This document shows, piece after piece, positions 1 to 11,013 of a stretch of 64,000 nucleotides of DNA. The stretch comes from Methyloversatilis sp. (GTDB lineage Bacteria > Pseudomonadota > Gammaproteobacteria > Burkholderiales > Rhodocyclaceae): positions 58,147 through 122,146 of the forward strand of contig JAEUNO010000018.1 of the NCBI GenBank assembly GCA_016791045.1. The letters are read 5' to 3'. Made by a program: the position numbers and the translations under genes. The stretch's first letter is position 1. The number at the start of each line of letters is the position of its first letter. The notes beneath the pieces are model-generated. The model worked only from the letters and a program-made list of their open reading frames with translations. It was not told the origin of the DNA and made no database searches.

Positions 1-1377
1 GCGCGCGATGGCGGCGCGCACCTGTTTCGGCGCCGTGCCGCCGATGTGATTGCGCGCCGACAGCGATCCTTCGACCGTCAGCACTGCGTACACGGACGCG
101 TCGACCAGCGGCGAGAACGATTTCAGTTCGTCGAGCGACAGGTCGGATACGTCGCATCCTTTCTGTTCGGCCAGACGCACGGCACGGGCCACCGCCTCGT
201 GCGCGTCGCGGAACGGCAGGCCGCGCTTGACCAGCCAGTCGGCCAGGTCGGTTGCGGTGGCGAAACCCTGACGCAGTGCGGCGCGCATCGCATCGGGCTT
301 GACCCGGATGCCGGTCATCATGTCGGCGAAGATCGTGAGCGTGTCGCGCAGCGTGTCGGCGGTGTCGAACAGCGGTTCCTTGTCTTCCTGATTGTCCTTG
401 TTGTAGGCCAGCGGCTGGCCCTTCATCAGCGTGAGCAGCCCGACCAGATGGCCGTTGACGCGGCCGGTCTTGCCACGCACCAGTTCGGGCACATCCGGGT
501 TCTTCTTCTGCGGCATGATCGACGAGCCGGTGCAGAAGCGGTCGGCCAGATCGATGAAACCGACGCGCGGGCTCATCCACAGGATCAGTTCTTCGGACAT
601 GCGCGACAGATGGGTCATCACCAGCGCCGCGGCTGCGCAGAACTCGATGGCGAAGTCGCGATCGCTGACCGCGTCGAGCGAGTTTTCGGTCACCGCCTCG
701 AACCCCAGCTGCTCGGCGACGAAGTGACGGTCGATCGGAAAGCTGGTGCCGGCGAGCGCGGCCGAACCGAGCGGCAGCCGGTTGGTGCGGCGGCGGCAGT
801 CGATCAGGCGTTCGCGGTCGCGCTGCGCCATTTCGAAGTAGGCCAGCAGGTGGTGGCCGAAGGTGACCGGCTGCGCCACCTGCAGATGGGTGAAGCCGGG
901 CATCGCGGTATCCGTGTGCTGGGCGGCCAGATCGAGCAGTGCGGACTGGAAGTCGGTCAGGCGGGCGAGGATGACGTCGATCTCGTCGCGCAACCACAGC
1001 CGGATGTCGGTCGCCACCTGGTCATTGCGGCTGCGGCCTGTGTGCAGGCGTTTGCCGGCGTCGCCGACCAGCGCGGTCAGGCGCTTCTCTATATTGAGGT
1101 GTACATCCTCGTGATCGAGATTCCAGTCGAATTGCCCGTTCTCGATTTCCGCCTCGATCTGCGTCATGCCGCGCCGGATGTCGTCCAGATCGGTCTGCGC
1201 GATGATGCCCTGACGCGCCAGCATGGCGGCGTGGGCCAGCGAGCCGCGGATGTCCTGCCGCCACATGCGGCGGTCAAAAAATACCGAAGCGGTGTAACGT
1301 TTCACCAGTTCGGACACCGGCTCTGAAAAACGGCCCGACCAGGCCTTGGTCGGCTCGGGCTGCGAAGGATGGCTCAT
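1..1377 (-). CDS. argH: Argininosuccinate lyase, C-terminus cut by window edge
   Basis: Splits argininosuccinate into arginine and fumarate, the last step of arginine synthesis in the cytosol. The frame is open for 459 codons from the ATG to the left edge with no stop, so only the last few residues are missing (family length about 460-470). The fumarase/aspartase superfamily signature [11 protein letters not shown] is at residues 284-294 and contains the mobile-loop serines; the HTGRSRNDQ substrate-binding stretch is also present. It is divergent from algZ with 95 bases between the starts. The argH / algZ-algR neighbourhood is the same as in Pseudomonas. Family assignment is secure. Confidence 0.96.
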   Translation of the reverse strand, partial: MSHPSQPEPTKAWSGRFSEPVSELVKRYTASVFFDRRMWRQDIRGSLAHAAMLARQGIIAQTDLDDIRRGMTQIEAEIENGQFDWNLDHEDVHLNIEKRLTALVGDAGKRLHTGRSRNDQVATDIRLWLRDEIDVILARLTDFQSALLDLAAQHTDTAMPGFTHLQVAQPVTFGHHLLAYFEMAQRDRERLIDCRRRTNRLPLGSAALAGTSFPIDRHFVAEQLGFEAVTENSLDAVSDRDFAIEFCAAAALVMTHLSRMSEELILWMSPRVGFIDLADRFCTGSSIMPQKKNPDVPELVRGKTGRVNGHLVGLLTLMKGQPLAYNKDNQEDKEPLFDTADTLRDTLTIFADMMTGIRVKPDAMRAALRQGFATATDLADWLVKRGLPFRDAHEAVARAVRLAEQKGCDVSDLSLDELKSFSPLVDASVYAVLTVEGSLSARNHIGGTAPKQVRAAIAR

Positions 1378-1472
1378 GATGGCAACAGGTAGAAGAAACG
1401 CGCGATGAGAAGCGTCGGAAAAAGGACTGCAAGTATAGGCCACCGGGCAGTCTGCCCGTCGCGGAGCGCCGC

Positions 1473-2474
1473 TTGAGGCCGTCGCGCGCGCCTGACTGGC
1501 GCAACCTGGGCGTGGTACTGCGCACCGTGCTGCTGGTCAACGCACTCGCCGCACTGGCGCTGCTGGCGCGCAACCGCAGCTGGGATGCGCTGCTGCTCGA
1601 CGCCATGGAAATGGCGGCGCGGGTCGAACCGGCGCTGCTGATGTCGTTGCTGCTGCTGTATCTTGCGGCGCCGCTGTTCGCCCGCCTGCCGGTGCGCGCC
1701 GGCTGGGCGCTGGTGGCGCTGTGCGCGCTCGTCTGTACCTTTCTAGCCGAAGCCATGACCGGCTGGGCGATCGAGGACATGAAGGCCTGGCCGGTGCGCG
1801 AGGCCCTGTGGGCGCTGCTCGCGTCGGCCGCGGCGATGGTCTATTTCACCGTGCAGGAGCGCGCGCTCGGCCCGGCCATCGCGCAGGCGCGTCTGATGGC
1901 GCTGTCGGCCCGCATCCGGCCGCACTTCCTGTTCAACAGCCTGAATGCGGTGCTGGGCATCATGCGCGAGGACCCGCGTCGGGCCGAACGGGCGCTCGAA
2001 GAACTGTCCGACCTGTTCCGCGTGCTGATGCGCGAAAACCGCGAACTGGTCACGCTGGGCGAGGAACTGGCGCTGTGCCGCCAGTACATGGCGCTGGAAA
2101 AGCTGCGTCTGGGCGACCGGCTCGGCGTGCTGTGGCAGACCGACGGCTGCCCGCCGGATGCCCGCGTGCCGCCGCTGATGCTGCAGCCGCTGCTCGAAAA
2201 CGCGGTCTATCACGGCGTCGAGCCGATGGCCGGCAATGGCGAAGTCAGGGTCAGCGTGACGCGCAGCGGCAACGAAGTGGTGGTCGAGATCGACAATCCG
2301 GCGCCGCCGCGCGACGGCCGGATGTCGGCGCATGGCGGCGGCAACCGCATGGCGCTGGACAACATCCGAGAGCGGCTGATGCTGTTCTTCGACCTGGAGG
2401 CGCAACTGGATGCCGGCGAACAGGATGGCCTGTACCGGGTGCGCATCCGCTTTCCTTATCGGGCGGCCACATGA
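1473..2474 (+). CDS. algZ: AlgZ/FimS-like LytS-family sensor histidine kinase
   Basis: Membrane sensor kinase of 333 residues. The N-terminal 130 residues contain about four hydrophobic segments. These are followed by a His_kinase (LytS/YehU) domain with the motif [10 protein letters not shown], where His151 is the likely phosphoacceptor, and an ATPase domain starting at the N-box stretch [12 protein letters not shown]. The start is a TTG at the beginning of the conserved frame; a later in-frame start is possible. Its stop overlaps the start of the LytTR response regulator downstream (ATGA), so the two are translationally coupled. In Pseudomonas the equivalent pair (FimS/AlgZ-AlgR) controls type IV pili and exopolysaccharide. 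The targets here are not visible. Confidence 0.88.
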   Translation: MRPSRAPDWRNLGVVLRTVLLVNALAALALLARNRSWDALLLDAMEMAARVEPALLMSLLLLYLAAPLFARLPVRAGWALVALCALVCTFLAEAMTGWAIEDMKAWPVREALWALLASAAAMVYFTVQERALGPAIAQARLMALSARIRPHFLFNSLNAVLGIMREDPRRAERALEELSDLFRVLMRENRELVTLGEELALCRQYMALEKLRLGDRLGVLWQTDGCPPDARVPPLMLQPLLENAVYHGVEPMAGNGEVRVSVTRSGNEVVVEIDNPAPPRDGRMSAHGGGNRMALDNIRERLMLFFDLEAQLDAGEQDGLYRVRIRFPYRAAT

Positions 2475-3256
2475 TCGACCGACCGGCCGAACTGCGCGTC
2501 TTCATCGCCGACGACGAGGCGCCGGCCCGCCTGCGTCTGCGCGCCCTGTTGTCCGACATCGCACCCGAACTGCCCAATCGCGTGGTCGGCGAAGCGGCCA
2601 ACGGGCACGAGGCGCTCGACGCGCTGCAGGCGCTGCCACCGCACGATGCGGCCGATCTGGCGCTGGTCGACATCCGCATGCCCGGCATGGATGGCATCGA
2701 ACTGGCCGCGCACCTCGGCCGGCTGCCGACGCCACCGACGCTGGTGTTCTGCACCGCCTACGACCAGTACGCGGTGCGCGCCTTCGAACTGAATGCGGTC
2801 GATTACCTGCTCAAGCCGGTGCGCGCCGCCCGCCTGCTCGATGCGCTGCGCCGAGTGCCCGGCCGGGCGGTGCCGGCCGAAGTCGTGCACAGTCTGTTGC
2901 CCGGCGGACGCCTGCATCTGTCGTGCAGCGAGCGCGGCCGCATCCTGCTGGTGCCGGTGCGCGACGTGCTGTATCTGCGCGCCGAGCTCAAGTACGTCAC
3001 CGCGCGCACCGCCGAACGCGAATACCTGCTGGAGGAACCGCTGGCTGCGCTGGAGCAGGAATTCTCTAGCCGATTCGTGCGCATCCACCGCAGCTGCCTG
3101 GTCGCGCGCGATGCCGTGGTCGGTTTCGAGCAGGTGCGCGATGGCACCGAAGGCCACTGGGCAGTCGTGCTGAAAGGTCTGGAAGAGCGCCTGCCGGTCA
3201 GCCGCCGGCAGTGGGCGCAGGTCAAGGCGGAATTCGCGGACACCGGACGCGGATGA
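2471..3256 (+). CDS. algR: AlgR-like LytTR response regulator
   Basis: DNA-binding response regulator of 261 residues. The receiver domain covers about residues 8-125, with acidic pocket D14-D15, phosphoacceptor D67 (ALVDIRMPGMDG) and switch lysine in DYLLKP. The C-terminal LytTR domain covers about residues 150-250 (LYLRAELKYV, FVRIHRSCLV). The ATG overlaps the kinase stop, which fixes the start and couples expression. Partner is the LytS-type kinase just upstream. In Pseudomonas the next genes are hemC-hemD; here the kdp operon and ppc lie between. Confidence 0.9.
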   Translation: MIDRPAELRVFIADDEAPARLRLRALLSDIAPELPNRVVGEAANGHEALDALQALPPHDAADLALVDIRMPGMDGIELAAHLGRLPTPPTLVFCTAYDQYAVRAFELNAVDYLLKPVRAARLLDALRRVPGRAVPAEVVHSLLPGGRLHLSCSERGRILLVPVRDVLYLRAELKYVTARTAEREYLLEEPLAALEQEFSSRFVRIHRSCLVARDAVVGFEQVRDGTEGHWAVVLKGLEERLPVSRRQWAQVKAEFADTGRG

Positions 3257-3259
3257 ATA

Positions 3260-3290
3260 TGGGCGCGGCGGCCTGTGGGAGCCGCGCCCA
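3260..3290. other. GC-rich inverted repeat after algR
   Basis: Ten-base arms TGGGCGCGGC and GCCGCGCCCA flank an 11-base loop, four bases after the algR stop. No T-run follows on either strand, so it is a weak terminator at best. The inner CCTGTGGGAGC resembles the core of REP elements in proteobacteria. The rest of the gap up to kdpF shows no further gene. Confidence 0.5.
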
Positions 3291-3466
3291 CAGCACCTCT
3301 CTCTAGACCTCCAACCTCACTCCCCCACAGCCACCGTCCCATAGCCTGAACCGGGCGGCGCCCGCATACACCGCGTTTACACCCGGCCCCCGGATTTATA
3401 GACCGTCTTTTCACCGATGCGCCGACGATGCATCCCTGTTGGGTCATCGACGGAAAGGTGGACAGG

Positions 3467-3556
3467 ATGGACGGGATGCTTGCCCTCTGCGCCGCACTCG
3501 CGGCCGGATTGTTCGTGTATCTGCTGGTCGCGCTGTGGCGCGCGGAAGACTTCTGA
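3467..3556 (+). CDS. kdpF: KdpF small membrane subunit of K+ ATPase
   Basis: A 29-residue single-span membrane peptide ([14 protein letters not shown], then [14 protein letters not shown]). Length and hydrophobic core match KdpF, which stabilises the KdpFABC complex. The start was chosen because AGGTGG lies five bases upstream of this ATG; a second ATG three codons later would give 26 residues. The stop overlaps the kdpA start by one base (TGATG). It is very short, and the call rests on position and hydrophobicity. Confidence 0.85.
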   Translation: MDGMLALCAALAAGLFVYLLVALWRAEDF

Positions 3557-5328
3557 TGGCCGCGCCCATCACCCTGCAGATGGTGCTGCTGCTCGGCGGT
3601 TACCTTGCGCTCGTGTGGGGTCTGGCTCAGCCCATGGGACGCTGGCTCGCTGCGGTGGCAGACGGTGCGCCGACACGGCTGCGGCGCGTCGAGGCCGGCC
3701 TGTTCCGCCTGTGCGGGATCGATGCGACACGGGAGCAGGGCTGGCGCGGCTATGCACTGTCGCTGTTGCTGTTCAACGCGCTTGGCGTAGCGGCGGTGTA
3801 TGCACTGCAGCGGCTGCAGGCCGTGCTTCCGCTGAACCCGCAGGCGCTGCCGGCGGTGGCGCCGGATTCGGCGCTCAACACCGCGATCAGCTTCGTCACC
3901 AATACCAACTGGCAGGGCTACGCCGGCGAAAGCACGATGAGCCACCTGACGCAGATGCTCGGGCTGGGGGTGCAGAATTTCCTGTCGGCGGCCACCGGCA
4001 TCGCGGTGGCGTTCGCACTGATGCGCGCCTTCGCGCGCCAGGGAACGGGCACGCTGGGCAGCTTTCCGGTCGATGTCGTGCGCATCACCCTGTATGTGTT
4101 GTTGCCGCTGTCGTTCGTGCTCGCGCTGATGTTCGCCGGGCAGGGGGTGATCCAGAACTTCTCGCCCGACGTCAGCGCACGGCTGATCGACCCCTGGCTG
4201 CAGGCCGACGGCAGCACGCTCACGTCGCAGACCCTGCCGATGGGCCCGGTCGCCTCACAGGAGGCGATCAAGATGCTGGGTACCAATGGCGGCGGTTTCA
4301 TGAATGCCAACTCGTCGCATCCGTTCGAAAACCCCACGCCCTGGAGCAATCTGCTGCAGATGGTGGTGATCTTCCTGATCCCGGCCGGGCTGTGCGTGGC
4401 CTTCGGGCGGATGGTGGGTGACCGCCGTCAGGGCCACGCGCTGCTGGCGGCGATGACCTTGCTGTTCGTCATCGCGGTGCTCGGCATCATGGCCTTCGAA
4501 CAGTCGGGCAATCCGAAGCTCGCCGCGCTGGGCGCCGACACTGCCGCCAGCGCCCTGCAGCCGGGCGGCAACATGGAAGGCAAGGAAGCGCGTTTCGGCA
4601 TCGCCGCCAGTGCGCTGTTCGCCGCCATCACCACCGCCGCCTCCTGCGGCGCCGTCAATGCGATGCATGCGTCGCTGACACCGCTGGCCGGCGGCATCGC
4701 GATGCTGCTGATGCAGCTCGGCGAGGTGGTGTTCGGCGGCGTCGGTTCGGGGCTGTACAGCATGCTGCTGTTCGCCGTGCTGGCGGTGTTCATCGCCGCA
4801 CTGATGACCGGGCGTTCGCCGGAATACCTGGGCAAGAAGATCGAGCCGGCGGAAATGAAGCGGGTATCGATCGCGCTGCTGGTCACGCCGCTGCTGGTGC
4901 TGCTGGGCACAGCCATCGCGGTGAGCACCGAGGCCGGCCGTGCCGGCCTGCTCAACCCGGGTGCGGCCGGTTTCTCGGAAGTGCTGTACGCCTTCTCGTC
5001 GGCCGCCAACAACAACGGCAGCGCCTTCGCCGGCCTGTCGGCCAACACGCCTTTCTACAACACGGCGCTGGGCATCGCGATGGCGTTGGGGCGCCTCGCC
5101 GTCATCGTGCCGGTGCTCGCACTGGCGGGCGCGCTGGCCAACCGCAATCGCACGCCGCGCGACGCCTTCGATGGCAACGCCGCCGCGCTGCCGACGCACG
5201 GCCCGCTGTTCATCGTGCTGCTGGTACTGACCGTGCTGCTGGTCGGCGCACTGACCTACCTGCCGGCGCTCGCGCTCGGCCCGGTGGTCGAACACCTCAA
5301 CATGCTTCACTCGGGAAGAACGTCATGA
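3556..5328 (+). CDS. kdpA: KdpA potassium-translocating subunit
   Basis: Membrane subunit of 590 residues that binds and channels K+ in the high-affinity Kdp pump. It has about ten hydrophobic spans and the filter-like repeats typical of KdpA ([53 protein letters not shown]). Length is normal for the family. The ATG overlaps the kdpF stop, and the stop overlaps the kdpB start (ATGA), so F, A and B are translationally coupled. Induction by K+ limitation through the linked KdpDE system is expected from the family. Confidence 0.97.
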   Translation: MAAPITLQMVLLLGGYLALVWGLAQPMGRWLAAVADGAPTRLRRVEAGLFRLCGIDATREQGWRGYALSLLLFNALGVAAVYALQRLQAVLPLNPQALPAVAPDSALNTAISFVTNTNWQGYAGESTMSHLTQMLGLGVQNFLSAATGIAVAFALMRAFARQGTGTLGSFPVDVVRITLYVLLPLSFVLALMFAGQGVIQNFSPDVSARLIDPWLQADGSTLTSQTLPMGPVASQEAIKMLGTNGGGFMNANSSHPFENPTPWSNLLQMVVIFLIPAGLCVAFGRMVGDRRQGHALLAAMTLLFVIAVLGIMAFEQSGNPKLAALGADTAASALQPGGNMEGKEARFGIAASALFAAITTAASCGAVNAMHASLTPLAGGIAMLLMQLGEVVFGGVGSGLYSMLLFAVLAVFIAALMTGRSPEYLGKKIEPAEMKRVSIALLVTPLLVLLGTAIAVSTEAGRAGLLNPGAAGFSEVLYAFSSAANNNGSAFAGLSANTPFYNTALGIAMALGRLAVIVPVLALAGALANRNRTPRDAFDGNAAALPTHGPLFIVLLVLTVLLVGALTYLPALALGPVVEHLNMLHSGRTS

Positions 5329-7409
5329 CGACTGCCCTCCATCCGTCGCGCCCGGCCGCGAGCCTGCTCGATCCCGCGCTGCTGCGCGGCGCACTGCGCG
5401 ACGCCTTCATCAAGCTCAACCCGGCGGCGCAGTGGCGCAATCCGGTCATGTTCGTGGTCTATGTCTGCGCCGCGCTGATCACTGCGCTGTGGCTGCAGGC
5501 GCTGTTCGGGCACGGCGAGGCGGCAACCTGGTTCATCGGCGCCAATGCGCTGTGGTTGTGGTTCACCGTGCTGTTCGCCAATTTCGCCGAGGCGATGGCC
5601 GAAGGCCGCAGCAAGGCGCAGGCCGCCAGCCTGCGCAGCCTGCAGAAGCGGGGCACGGCGAAGAAGCTGCGTGCGCCGCACCACGGCGAGCGCTGGGACG
5701 CCATCGATACGAGTGCGCTGCGCATCGGCGATGTGCTGCTGGTCGAGGCCGGCGACACCATGCCGTGCGACGGCGAAGTGATCGAAGGCGTTGCGTCGGT
5801 GGACGAAAGCGCCATCACCGGCGAATCGGCGCCGGTCATCCGCGAAGCCGGCGGCGACTTCTCGTCGGTCACCGGTGGCACGCGCGTGCTGTCGGACTGG
5901 ATCGTCGTGCGCTGCACGGTCAATCCCGGGGAAAGCTTTCTCGACCGAATGATCGCCATGGTCGAAGGTGCGCAGCGACGCAAGACGCCGAATGAAATCG
6001 CGCTGACCATCCTGCTGGTGACGCTGACGCTGGTGTTCCTGCTGGCGACCGTGACGCTGCTGCCGTTTTCGATGCACGCGGTCGAAGCGGCCGGAGCGGG
6101 CGAGCCGGTCGGCATCACGGTGCTGGTCGCCCTGCTCGTGTGCCTGATCCCGACCACCATCGGGGGCCTGCTGTCGGCGATCGGTGTGGCCGGCATGAGC
6201 CGCATGCTCGGCGCCAACGTGATCGCGACCTCCGGCCGCGCGGTCGAGGCAGCCGGCGACGTCGACGTACTGCTGCTCGACAAGACCGGCACCATCACCC
6301 TGGGCAACCGTCAGGCGGCCGCCTTCCTGCCGGCACCGGGCGTGACCGAACAGGCGCTCGCCGACGCGGCCCAACTCGCCTCGCTGGCTGATGAAACGCC
6401 CGAAGGCCGCAGCATCGTCGTGCTTGCCAAGCAGAAATTCGCGCTGCGCGAACGTCAGCTGCTGTCGCACGACGCGATCTTCGTGCCCTTTACCGCGCAG
6501 ACCCGCATGAGCGGCGTGAACTGGGAGGGCCGGCAGATCCGCAAGGGTGCGGCCGAAGCGGTCCGCGTGCATGTCGAGGCGCAGGGCGGCCGCTTTGCGC
6601 CTGAACTGATGCGCATCGTCGAAGACGCCGCGCGCCGCGGCAGCACACCGCTGGTGGTCAGCGACGGCGCGCACGCCCTGGGCGTGGTCGAGCTGAAGGA
6701 CATCGTCAAGGGCGGCATCAAGGAACGCTTCGCCGAGCTGCGGCGCATGGGCATCAAGACCGTGATGATCACCGGCGACAACCGGCTCACCGCCGCGGCC
6801 ATCGGCGCCGAAGCGGGGGTCGATGACGTGCTGGCCGAGGCGACGCCGGAAGCCAAGCTCGCGCTGATCCGTCGCTATCAGGCCGAAGGCCGCATGGTGG
6901 CGATGACCGGCGACGGCACCAACGATGCGCCTGCGCTGGCCCAGGCCGACGTCGCCGTGGCGATGAACAGCGGCACGCAGGCGGCGAAGGAGGCCGGCAA
7001 CATGGTCGATCTCGACAGCAATCCGACCAAGCTGATCGAAGTGGTGGAGATCGGCAAGCAGATGCTGATGACGCGCGGCGCACTGACCACCTTCAGCATT
7101 TCGAACGATGTCGCCAAGTACTTCGCCATCCTGCCCGCCGCCTTCGCCGGCACCTACCCGCAGCTGGGTGCGCTCAACGTGATGGCGCTGGGCACCGGAA
7201 GCTCGGCCATCCTGTCGGCGGTCATCTTCAATGCACTGATCATCGTGGTGCTGATTCCGCTGGCACTGCGCGGCGTCGCCTATCGTGCGCTTGGCGCGGG
7301 CGCGCTGCTGAGGCGCAACGCGCTGATCTACGGTCTGGGCGGACTCGTCGTGCCGTTCGCCGGCATCAAGCTGATCGATCTGCTGCTCAACGCGCTGCAC
7401 CTTGCCTGA
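5325..7409 (+). CDS. kdpB: KdpB P-type ATPase subunit
   Basis: Catalytic P-type ATPase subunit of 694 residues that energises K+ import. The phosphorylation motif DKTGT starts at D319. The actuator motif TGES, the nucleotide-binding KGA stretch (IRKGAAEAV), and the hinge motif [19 protein letters not shown] are all present. Hydrophobic spans flank the actuator domain and close the C-terminus. Start overlaps the kdpA stop. Nothing in the catalytic core appears altered. Confidence 0.97.
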   Translation: MTTALHPSRPAASLLDPALLRGALRDAFIKLNPAAQWRNPVMFVVYVCAALITALWLQALFGHGEAATWFIGANALWLWFTVLFANFAEAMAEGRSKAQAASLRSLQKRGTAKKLRAPHHGERWDAIDTSALRIGDVLLVEAGDTMPCDGEVIEGVASVDESAITGESAPVIREAGGDFSSVTGGTRVLSDWIVVRCTVNPGESFLDRMIAMVEGAQRRKTPNEIALTILLVTLTLVFLLATVTLLPFSMHAVEAAGAGEPVGITVLVALLVCLIPTTIGGLLSAIGVAGMSRMLGANVIATSGRAVEAAGDVDVLLLDKTGTITLGNRQAAAFLPAPGVTEQALADAAQLASLADETPEGRSIVVLAKQKFALRERQLLSHDAIFVPFTAQTRMSGVNWEGRQIRKGAAEAVRVHVEAQGGRFAPELMRIVEDAARRGSTPLVVSDGAHALGVVELKDIVKGGIKERFAELRRMGIKTVMITGDNRLTAAAIGAEAGVDDVLAEATPEAKLALIRRYQAEGRMVAMTGDGTNDAPALAQADVAVAMNSGTQAAKEAGNMVDLDSNPTKLIEVVEIGKQMLMTRGALTTFSISNDVAKYFAILPAAFAGTYPQLGALNVMALGTGSSAILSAVIFNALIIVVLIPLALRGVAYRALGAGALLRRNALIYGLGGLVVPFAGIKLIDLLLNALHLA

Positions 7410-7422
7410 ACGGAGCCCGACC

Positions 7423-8037
7423 ATGCATGCCTTCATGGCTCATTGCCGTACCGCGCTGTCCGTCTTCCTGCTGCTCAGTGTCATCACCGGGCTGGCTTAT
7501 CCGCTGGCCGTAACGCTGGCTGCGCAATCGATGTTTCCGTCGCAGGCCGGCGGATCGCTGATCCACGAACGTGTCGACGATGAGGGTGAGGGTAGCGTCA
7601 GCGGGGAAACCGTCATCGGCTCGTCGCTGATCGGCCAGCCTTTCGCGTCGCCCGGCCATTTCTGGTCGCGCCCGTCGGCCACCGCCCCCATGCCCTACAA
7701 CGGCCGTGCCTCCGGCGGCAGCAATCTGGGCGCGAACAACCCGCAGTTGCTGGATGCGGTACGCGCGCGCATCGCTGCGCTGCGCGCCGCCGATCCGGAC
7801 AACCGGGCACCGGTTCCGGTGGATCTGGTGACCGCTTCAGCCAGCGGGCTGGACCCGGACATCAGTCTGGCGGCCGCCTTCTACCAGTCGGCCCGCGTGG
7901 CCCGCGCACGCGGCCTCGACATCACCGCCGTGCAGACGCTGATCGAGCAGCTGGCGCAGCGCCCCTGGCTGGGCATCGTCGGCGAGCCGCGGGTGAATGT
8001 GGTGGCGCTCAACCGCGCACTCGATGCGGAGCGCTGA
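7423..8037 (+). CDS. kdpC: KdpC subunit of K+ ATPase
   Basis: KdpC assists ATP binding by KdpB. The protein of 204 residues has one N-terminal membrane span (about residues 9-30) and a soluble domain with the family stretches GSSLIGQPF, FWSRPSAT and ASGLDPDIS. I chose the ATG 13 bases after the kdpB stop because GGAG precedes it at good spacing; a TTG 21 bases earlier would overlap kdpB. It is followed at once by a small membrane ORF and then kdpD. Confidence 0.95.
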   Translation: MHAFMAHCRTALSVFLLLSVITGLAYPLAVTLAAQSMFPSQAGGSLIHERVDDEGEGSVSGETVIGSSLIGQPFASPGHFWSRPSATAPMPYNGRASGGSNLGANNPQLLDAVRARIAALRAADPDNRAPVPVDLVTASASGLDPDISLAAAFYQSARVARARGLDITAVQTLIEQLAQRPWLGIVGEPRVNVVALNRALDAER

Positions 8038-8040
8038 ATC

Positions 8041-8187
8041 ATGGACGAGGACATCGCGTCGCTATTGCTGCTGGTACTTGCGCTGGTGTGCCCGCTGCTG
8101 CTGGCCTGGTGGCTGCTGGACGTCGACGCGCGCCATGGCCGGCAGCACACCGCCGCCCGGTCCGATGAGCGTCCGCCGCAGCAGTAA
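8041..8187 (+). CDS. Small single-span membrane protein between kdpC and kdpD
   Basis: An open frame of 48 codons starting three bases after the kdpC stop, with GGAG nine bases upstream of its ATG. An acidic N-terminus (MDEDIAS) is followed by a strongly hydrophobic stretch of about 20 residues (LLLLVLALVCPLLLAWWLL) and a charged, Arg/His/Gln-rich tail, as in a small single-span protein with a cytosolic or periplasmic tail. It fills the only gap inside the kdp operon, ending nine bases before kdpD. I know no named family for it. It could be an accessory peptide like KdpF or a chance frame. Confidence 0.55.
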   Translation: MDEDIASLLLLVLALVCPLLLAWWLLDVDARHGRQHTAARSDERPPQQ

Positions 8188-8196
8188 AGTGCACGC

Positions 8197-11013
8197 ATGA
8201 CCGACGAACCGGCACGCCCCGACCCCGACGCGCTGCTCGCCGCCACACAGGCCGCTGATGCCCGCGCGGCGCGCGGCCGGCTGAAGATCTTCTTCGGCGC
8301 CTCGGCCGGTGTCGGCAAGACCTGGGCCATGCTCAATGCGGCGCAGCGACTGCGCGAACAGCAGGTCGATGTGGTGGTGGGCGTGATCGAAACCCATGGC
8401 CGCAGCGAAACCGCGCTCCAACTGCAGGGGCTGGATCAGCTGCCGCGGCGCCACGTGCCGCCGCAGGGCCGTTCGTTGAGCGAGACGCGTCCGGGCGAGT
8501 TCGACCTCGACGCCGCGCTGGCACGCCGCCCCGCGGTGCTGCTGGTCGATGAACTGGCACACAGCAACGCAGGCGGTTCGCGCCATCCCAAGCGCTGGCA
8601 GGACATCGACGAACTGCTCGATGCCGGCATCGACGTGTGGACCACGGTGAATGTGCAGCACATCGAAAGCCTGAACGACGTGGTCGGTGGCATCACCGGC
8701 ATCCGGGTGCGCGAGACGGTGCCCGATCACGTGTTCGACGAGGCCGCTGAAGTGGTGCTGGTCGATCTGCCGACCGAAGACCTGCTGCGCCGGCTGCGCG
8801 AGGGCAAGGTGTATCTGCCTGAACAGGCCGAGCGCGCGGTGCAGAATTTCTTCCGCCGAGGCAATCTGATGGCGCTGCGCGAGCTGGCCTTGCGTCGCAC
8901 CGCCGAACGGGTCGATGACGAGGTACGCAGCTACCGGCGCGAGCACGTCAGTGCCGACCGGCGCAAGGTGTGGCAGGTCAGCGATGCGCTGCTGGTGTGC
9001 GTGGGCCCCGACGCGGGCAGCGAACGGCTGGTGCGCGCGGCCGCGCGCCGTGCCGCGCTCGGCGATGCGCCCTGGCACGCGATCCATGTAGAGACGCCGG
9101 CGCTGCAGCGTCTGCCCGAGGCACGTCGACGTGCCATTCTGGGCGCACTGAAACTGGCCGAATCGCTTGGCGCAACCACCGCCACACTGAGTGCGCAGGA
9201 CGCCGCAGCCGCGGCGGTGAGCTATGCGCGCGAACACAATCTGGGCACGCTGGTGACCGGTCACACGCTGCGCAGCAGCGCGACCGCGCTCTGGCAGCGC
9301 CTCGCTGCACGGCGCCACTTCGGCGAGCGCGTGGCCCGGCGTGCGCCCGAGATCGAGTTCATGGTGATTGCGCTCGACGGTTCGTCGCAGGGGACTGTGC
9401 CGCCGCCGCCCGCCGGTGACGAACACGACGTACAGGCGCGCGCGCTCAGGCGGCGCGGCCATGCATGGGCCCTGGCGTCGAGTGCCGCCGTGTCCCTGCT
9501 CGCCACGCCGCTGCTGCCCTTCTTCGACCTGGCCAACATCGTCATGCTGTTCCTGCTGACGGTGGTCATCATCGCCGCGAAGTTCGGCCGCCGCGCTGCG
9601 CTCTCCGCGGCGGTGATCAACGTGCTGGCGTTCGATTTCTTTTTCGTGCCGCCGCGCTTCACCTTCTCTGTCAGCGACGCCCAGTACCTGATCACCTTCG
9701 CGGTCATGATGATCGTCGGCCTGATCATCGGTCAGCTCACGGCTTCGCTGCAGTATCAGGCGCGGGTGGCGCGCTATCGCGAAGAGCGTGCGCGCAGCCT
9801 GTTCGAAATGGCGCGCGAGCTGGGCAAGGCGCTCACGCTCGAGCAGGTGACCGACATCGGGCGGCGCTACGTCGAGCACGCATTCCGCGGCCATGCGGCA
9901 TTGCTGCTGCCGGATGCGGACAACCGCCTGGTGCTGGCTCAGGGCGATGACGAGGCGGGCTCAGCCGCTTCGCCGGGACACCCGCCTGACCTCGGGCTGG
10001 CGCAGTGGGCGCACGATCACGGTGAGCCGGCCGGTCACGGCACCGACACGCTGCCTGGCAGCGCGACGCTCTATCTGCCGCTGCAGGCGCCGATGCGCAC
10101 GCGCGGCGTGATTGCGGTCGAACCGGCCAATGCGCGGCTGCTGATGATTCCGGAACAGCGCCAGCTGCTCGATACGTATGCTGCGCTGGTCGCCATCGCC
10201 ATCGAGCGGGTGCACTTCGTGACGGTTGCGCAGGACACGCTGGTATCGATGGAATCCGAACGCCTGCGCAATTCGCTGCTGGCGGCGCTGTCGCACGACC
10301 TGCGCACACCGTTGACCACATTGATCGGGCAGGCGGAAAACCTGTCGGGCGCGCTGGCGCGCGATGGCTTACCGCACGGTGCCAGCGCGCAGGCCATCGT
10401 CGAGCAGGCACGGCGCACCGCCCACCTGGTGAGCAATCTGCTGGACATGGCCCGGCTGCAGGCCGGCACCGTGGCCCTGCGCCATGACTGGCAGTCGCTG
10501 GAAGAACTGGCCGGTAGTGCGATGCGTTCCATCGAAAGTGCGCTGGTGCAGCATCCGGTCAGCATCCGCCTGCCGGACGATCTGCCGCTGCTGTATGGCG
10601 ACGCGGTACTGCTCGAACGCGTGCTGGTCAATCTGCTGGAGAACGCGGCGAAGTACACGCCGTCCGGCACGCCTATTCAGCTCACGGCGTACGGCGCGCG
10701 CAATGCCGACGGTGACACGCTGGTCATCGAAGTGGCGGACGACGGCCCGGGCCTGCCGCCCGGCGACCCCGACCGCCTGTTCCGGTCCTTCACGCGCGGT
10801 GATGCCGAATCGAGTACGCCGGGCGTCGGCCTCGGGCTGGCGATCTGCCGCGCCATCATGCGCGCGCACGGTGGCGATATCGAAGCGAAAAACCGTCCGC
10901 CGCCGGCACACGGTGCGGTGTTCCGCTGCACCCTTCCGCAGCGCGCCGCACCGGCGCAGCCCGACCTACCGGACTCCGCCGCGGTGTCGGATGCGGCACA
11001 CTCCGGCCGATGA
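8197..11013 (+). CDS. kdpD: KdpD osmosensitive K+ sensor histidine kinase
   Basis: Sensor kinase of 938 residues that controls kdp expression. Domains in order: KdpD N-terminal domain with Walker A GASAGVGKT (residues 34-42) and Walker B-like LLVDELAHSN; a USP-like domain (about 260-395); four close membrane spans (about 425-530); a GAF-like domain (about 535-680); a HisKA domain with SHDLRTPLTT and phosphoacceptor H700; and an ATPase domain with N-box VLVNLLENAAKYTP and G-boxes DDGPGLPP and GVGLGLAI. The stop overlaps the kdpE start (ATGA). Full-length and apparently intact. Confidence 0.97.
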   Translation: MTDEPARPDPDALLAATQAADARAARGRLKIFFGASAGVGKTWAMLNAAQRLREQQVDVVVGVIETHGRSETALQLQGLDQLPRRHVPPQGRSLSETRPGEFDLDAALARRPAVLLVDELAHSNAGGSRHPKRWQDIDELLDAGIDVWTTVNVQHIESLNDVVGGITGIRVRETVPDHVFDEAAEVVLVDLPTEDLLRRLREGKVYLPEQAERAVQNFFRRGNLMALRELALRRTAERVDDEVRSYRREHVSADRRKVWQVSDALLVCVGPDAGSERLVRAAARRAALGDAPWHAIHVETPALQRLPEARRRAILGALKLAESLGATTATLSAQDAAAAAVSYAREHNLGTLVTGHTLRSSATALWQRLAARRHFGERVARRAPEIEFMVIALDGSSQGTVPPPPAGDEHDVQARALRRRGHAWALASSAAVSLLATPLLPFFDLANIVMLFLLTVVIIAAKFGRRAALSAAVINVLAFDFFFVPPRFTFSVSDAQYLITFAVMMIVGLIIGQLTASLQYQARVARYREERARSLFEMARELGKALTLEQVTDIGRRYVEHAFRGHAALLLPDADNRLVLAQGDDEAGSAASPGHPPDLGLAQWAHDHGEPAGHGTDTLPGSATLYLPLQAPMRTRGVIAVEPANARLLMIPEQRQLLDTYAALVAIAIERVHFVTVAQDTLVSMESERLRNSLLAALSHDLRTPLTTLIGQAENLSGALARDGLPHGASAQAIVEQARRTAHLVSNLLDMARLQAGTVALRHDWQSLEELAGSAMRSIESALVQHPVSIRLPDDLPLLYGDAVLLERVLVNLLENAAKYTPSGTPIQLTAYGARNADGDTLVIEVADDGPGLPPGDPDRLFRSFTRGDAESSTPGVGLGLAICRAIMRAHGGDIEAKNRPPPAHGAVFRCTLPQRAAPAQPDLPDSAAVSDAAHSGR

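Noticed and set aside
5307-7436. Long minus-strand open frame (709 codons) opposite kdpB, and similar long antisense frames opposite ppc, kdpD, lptD and others
   Set aside because: In GC-rich DNA the strand opposite a real gene often stays open. These translations are rich in His, Gln and Arg, match no family motif, and lie opposite genes with intact catalytic motifs.
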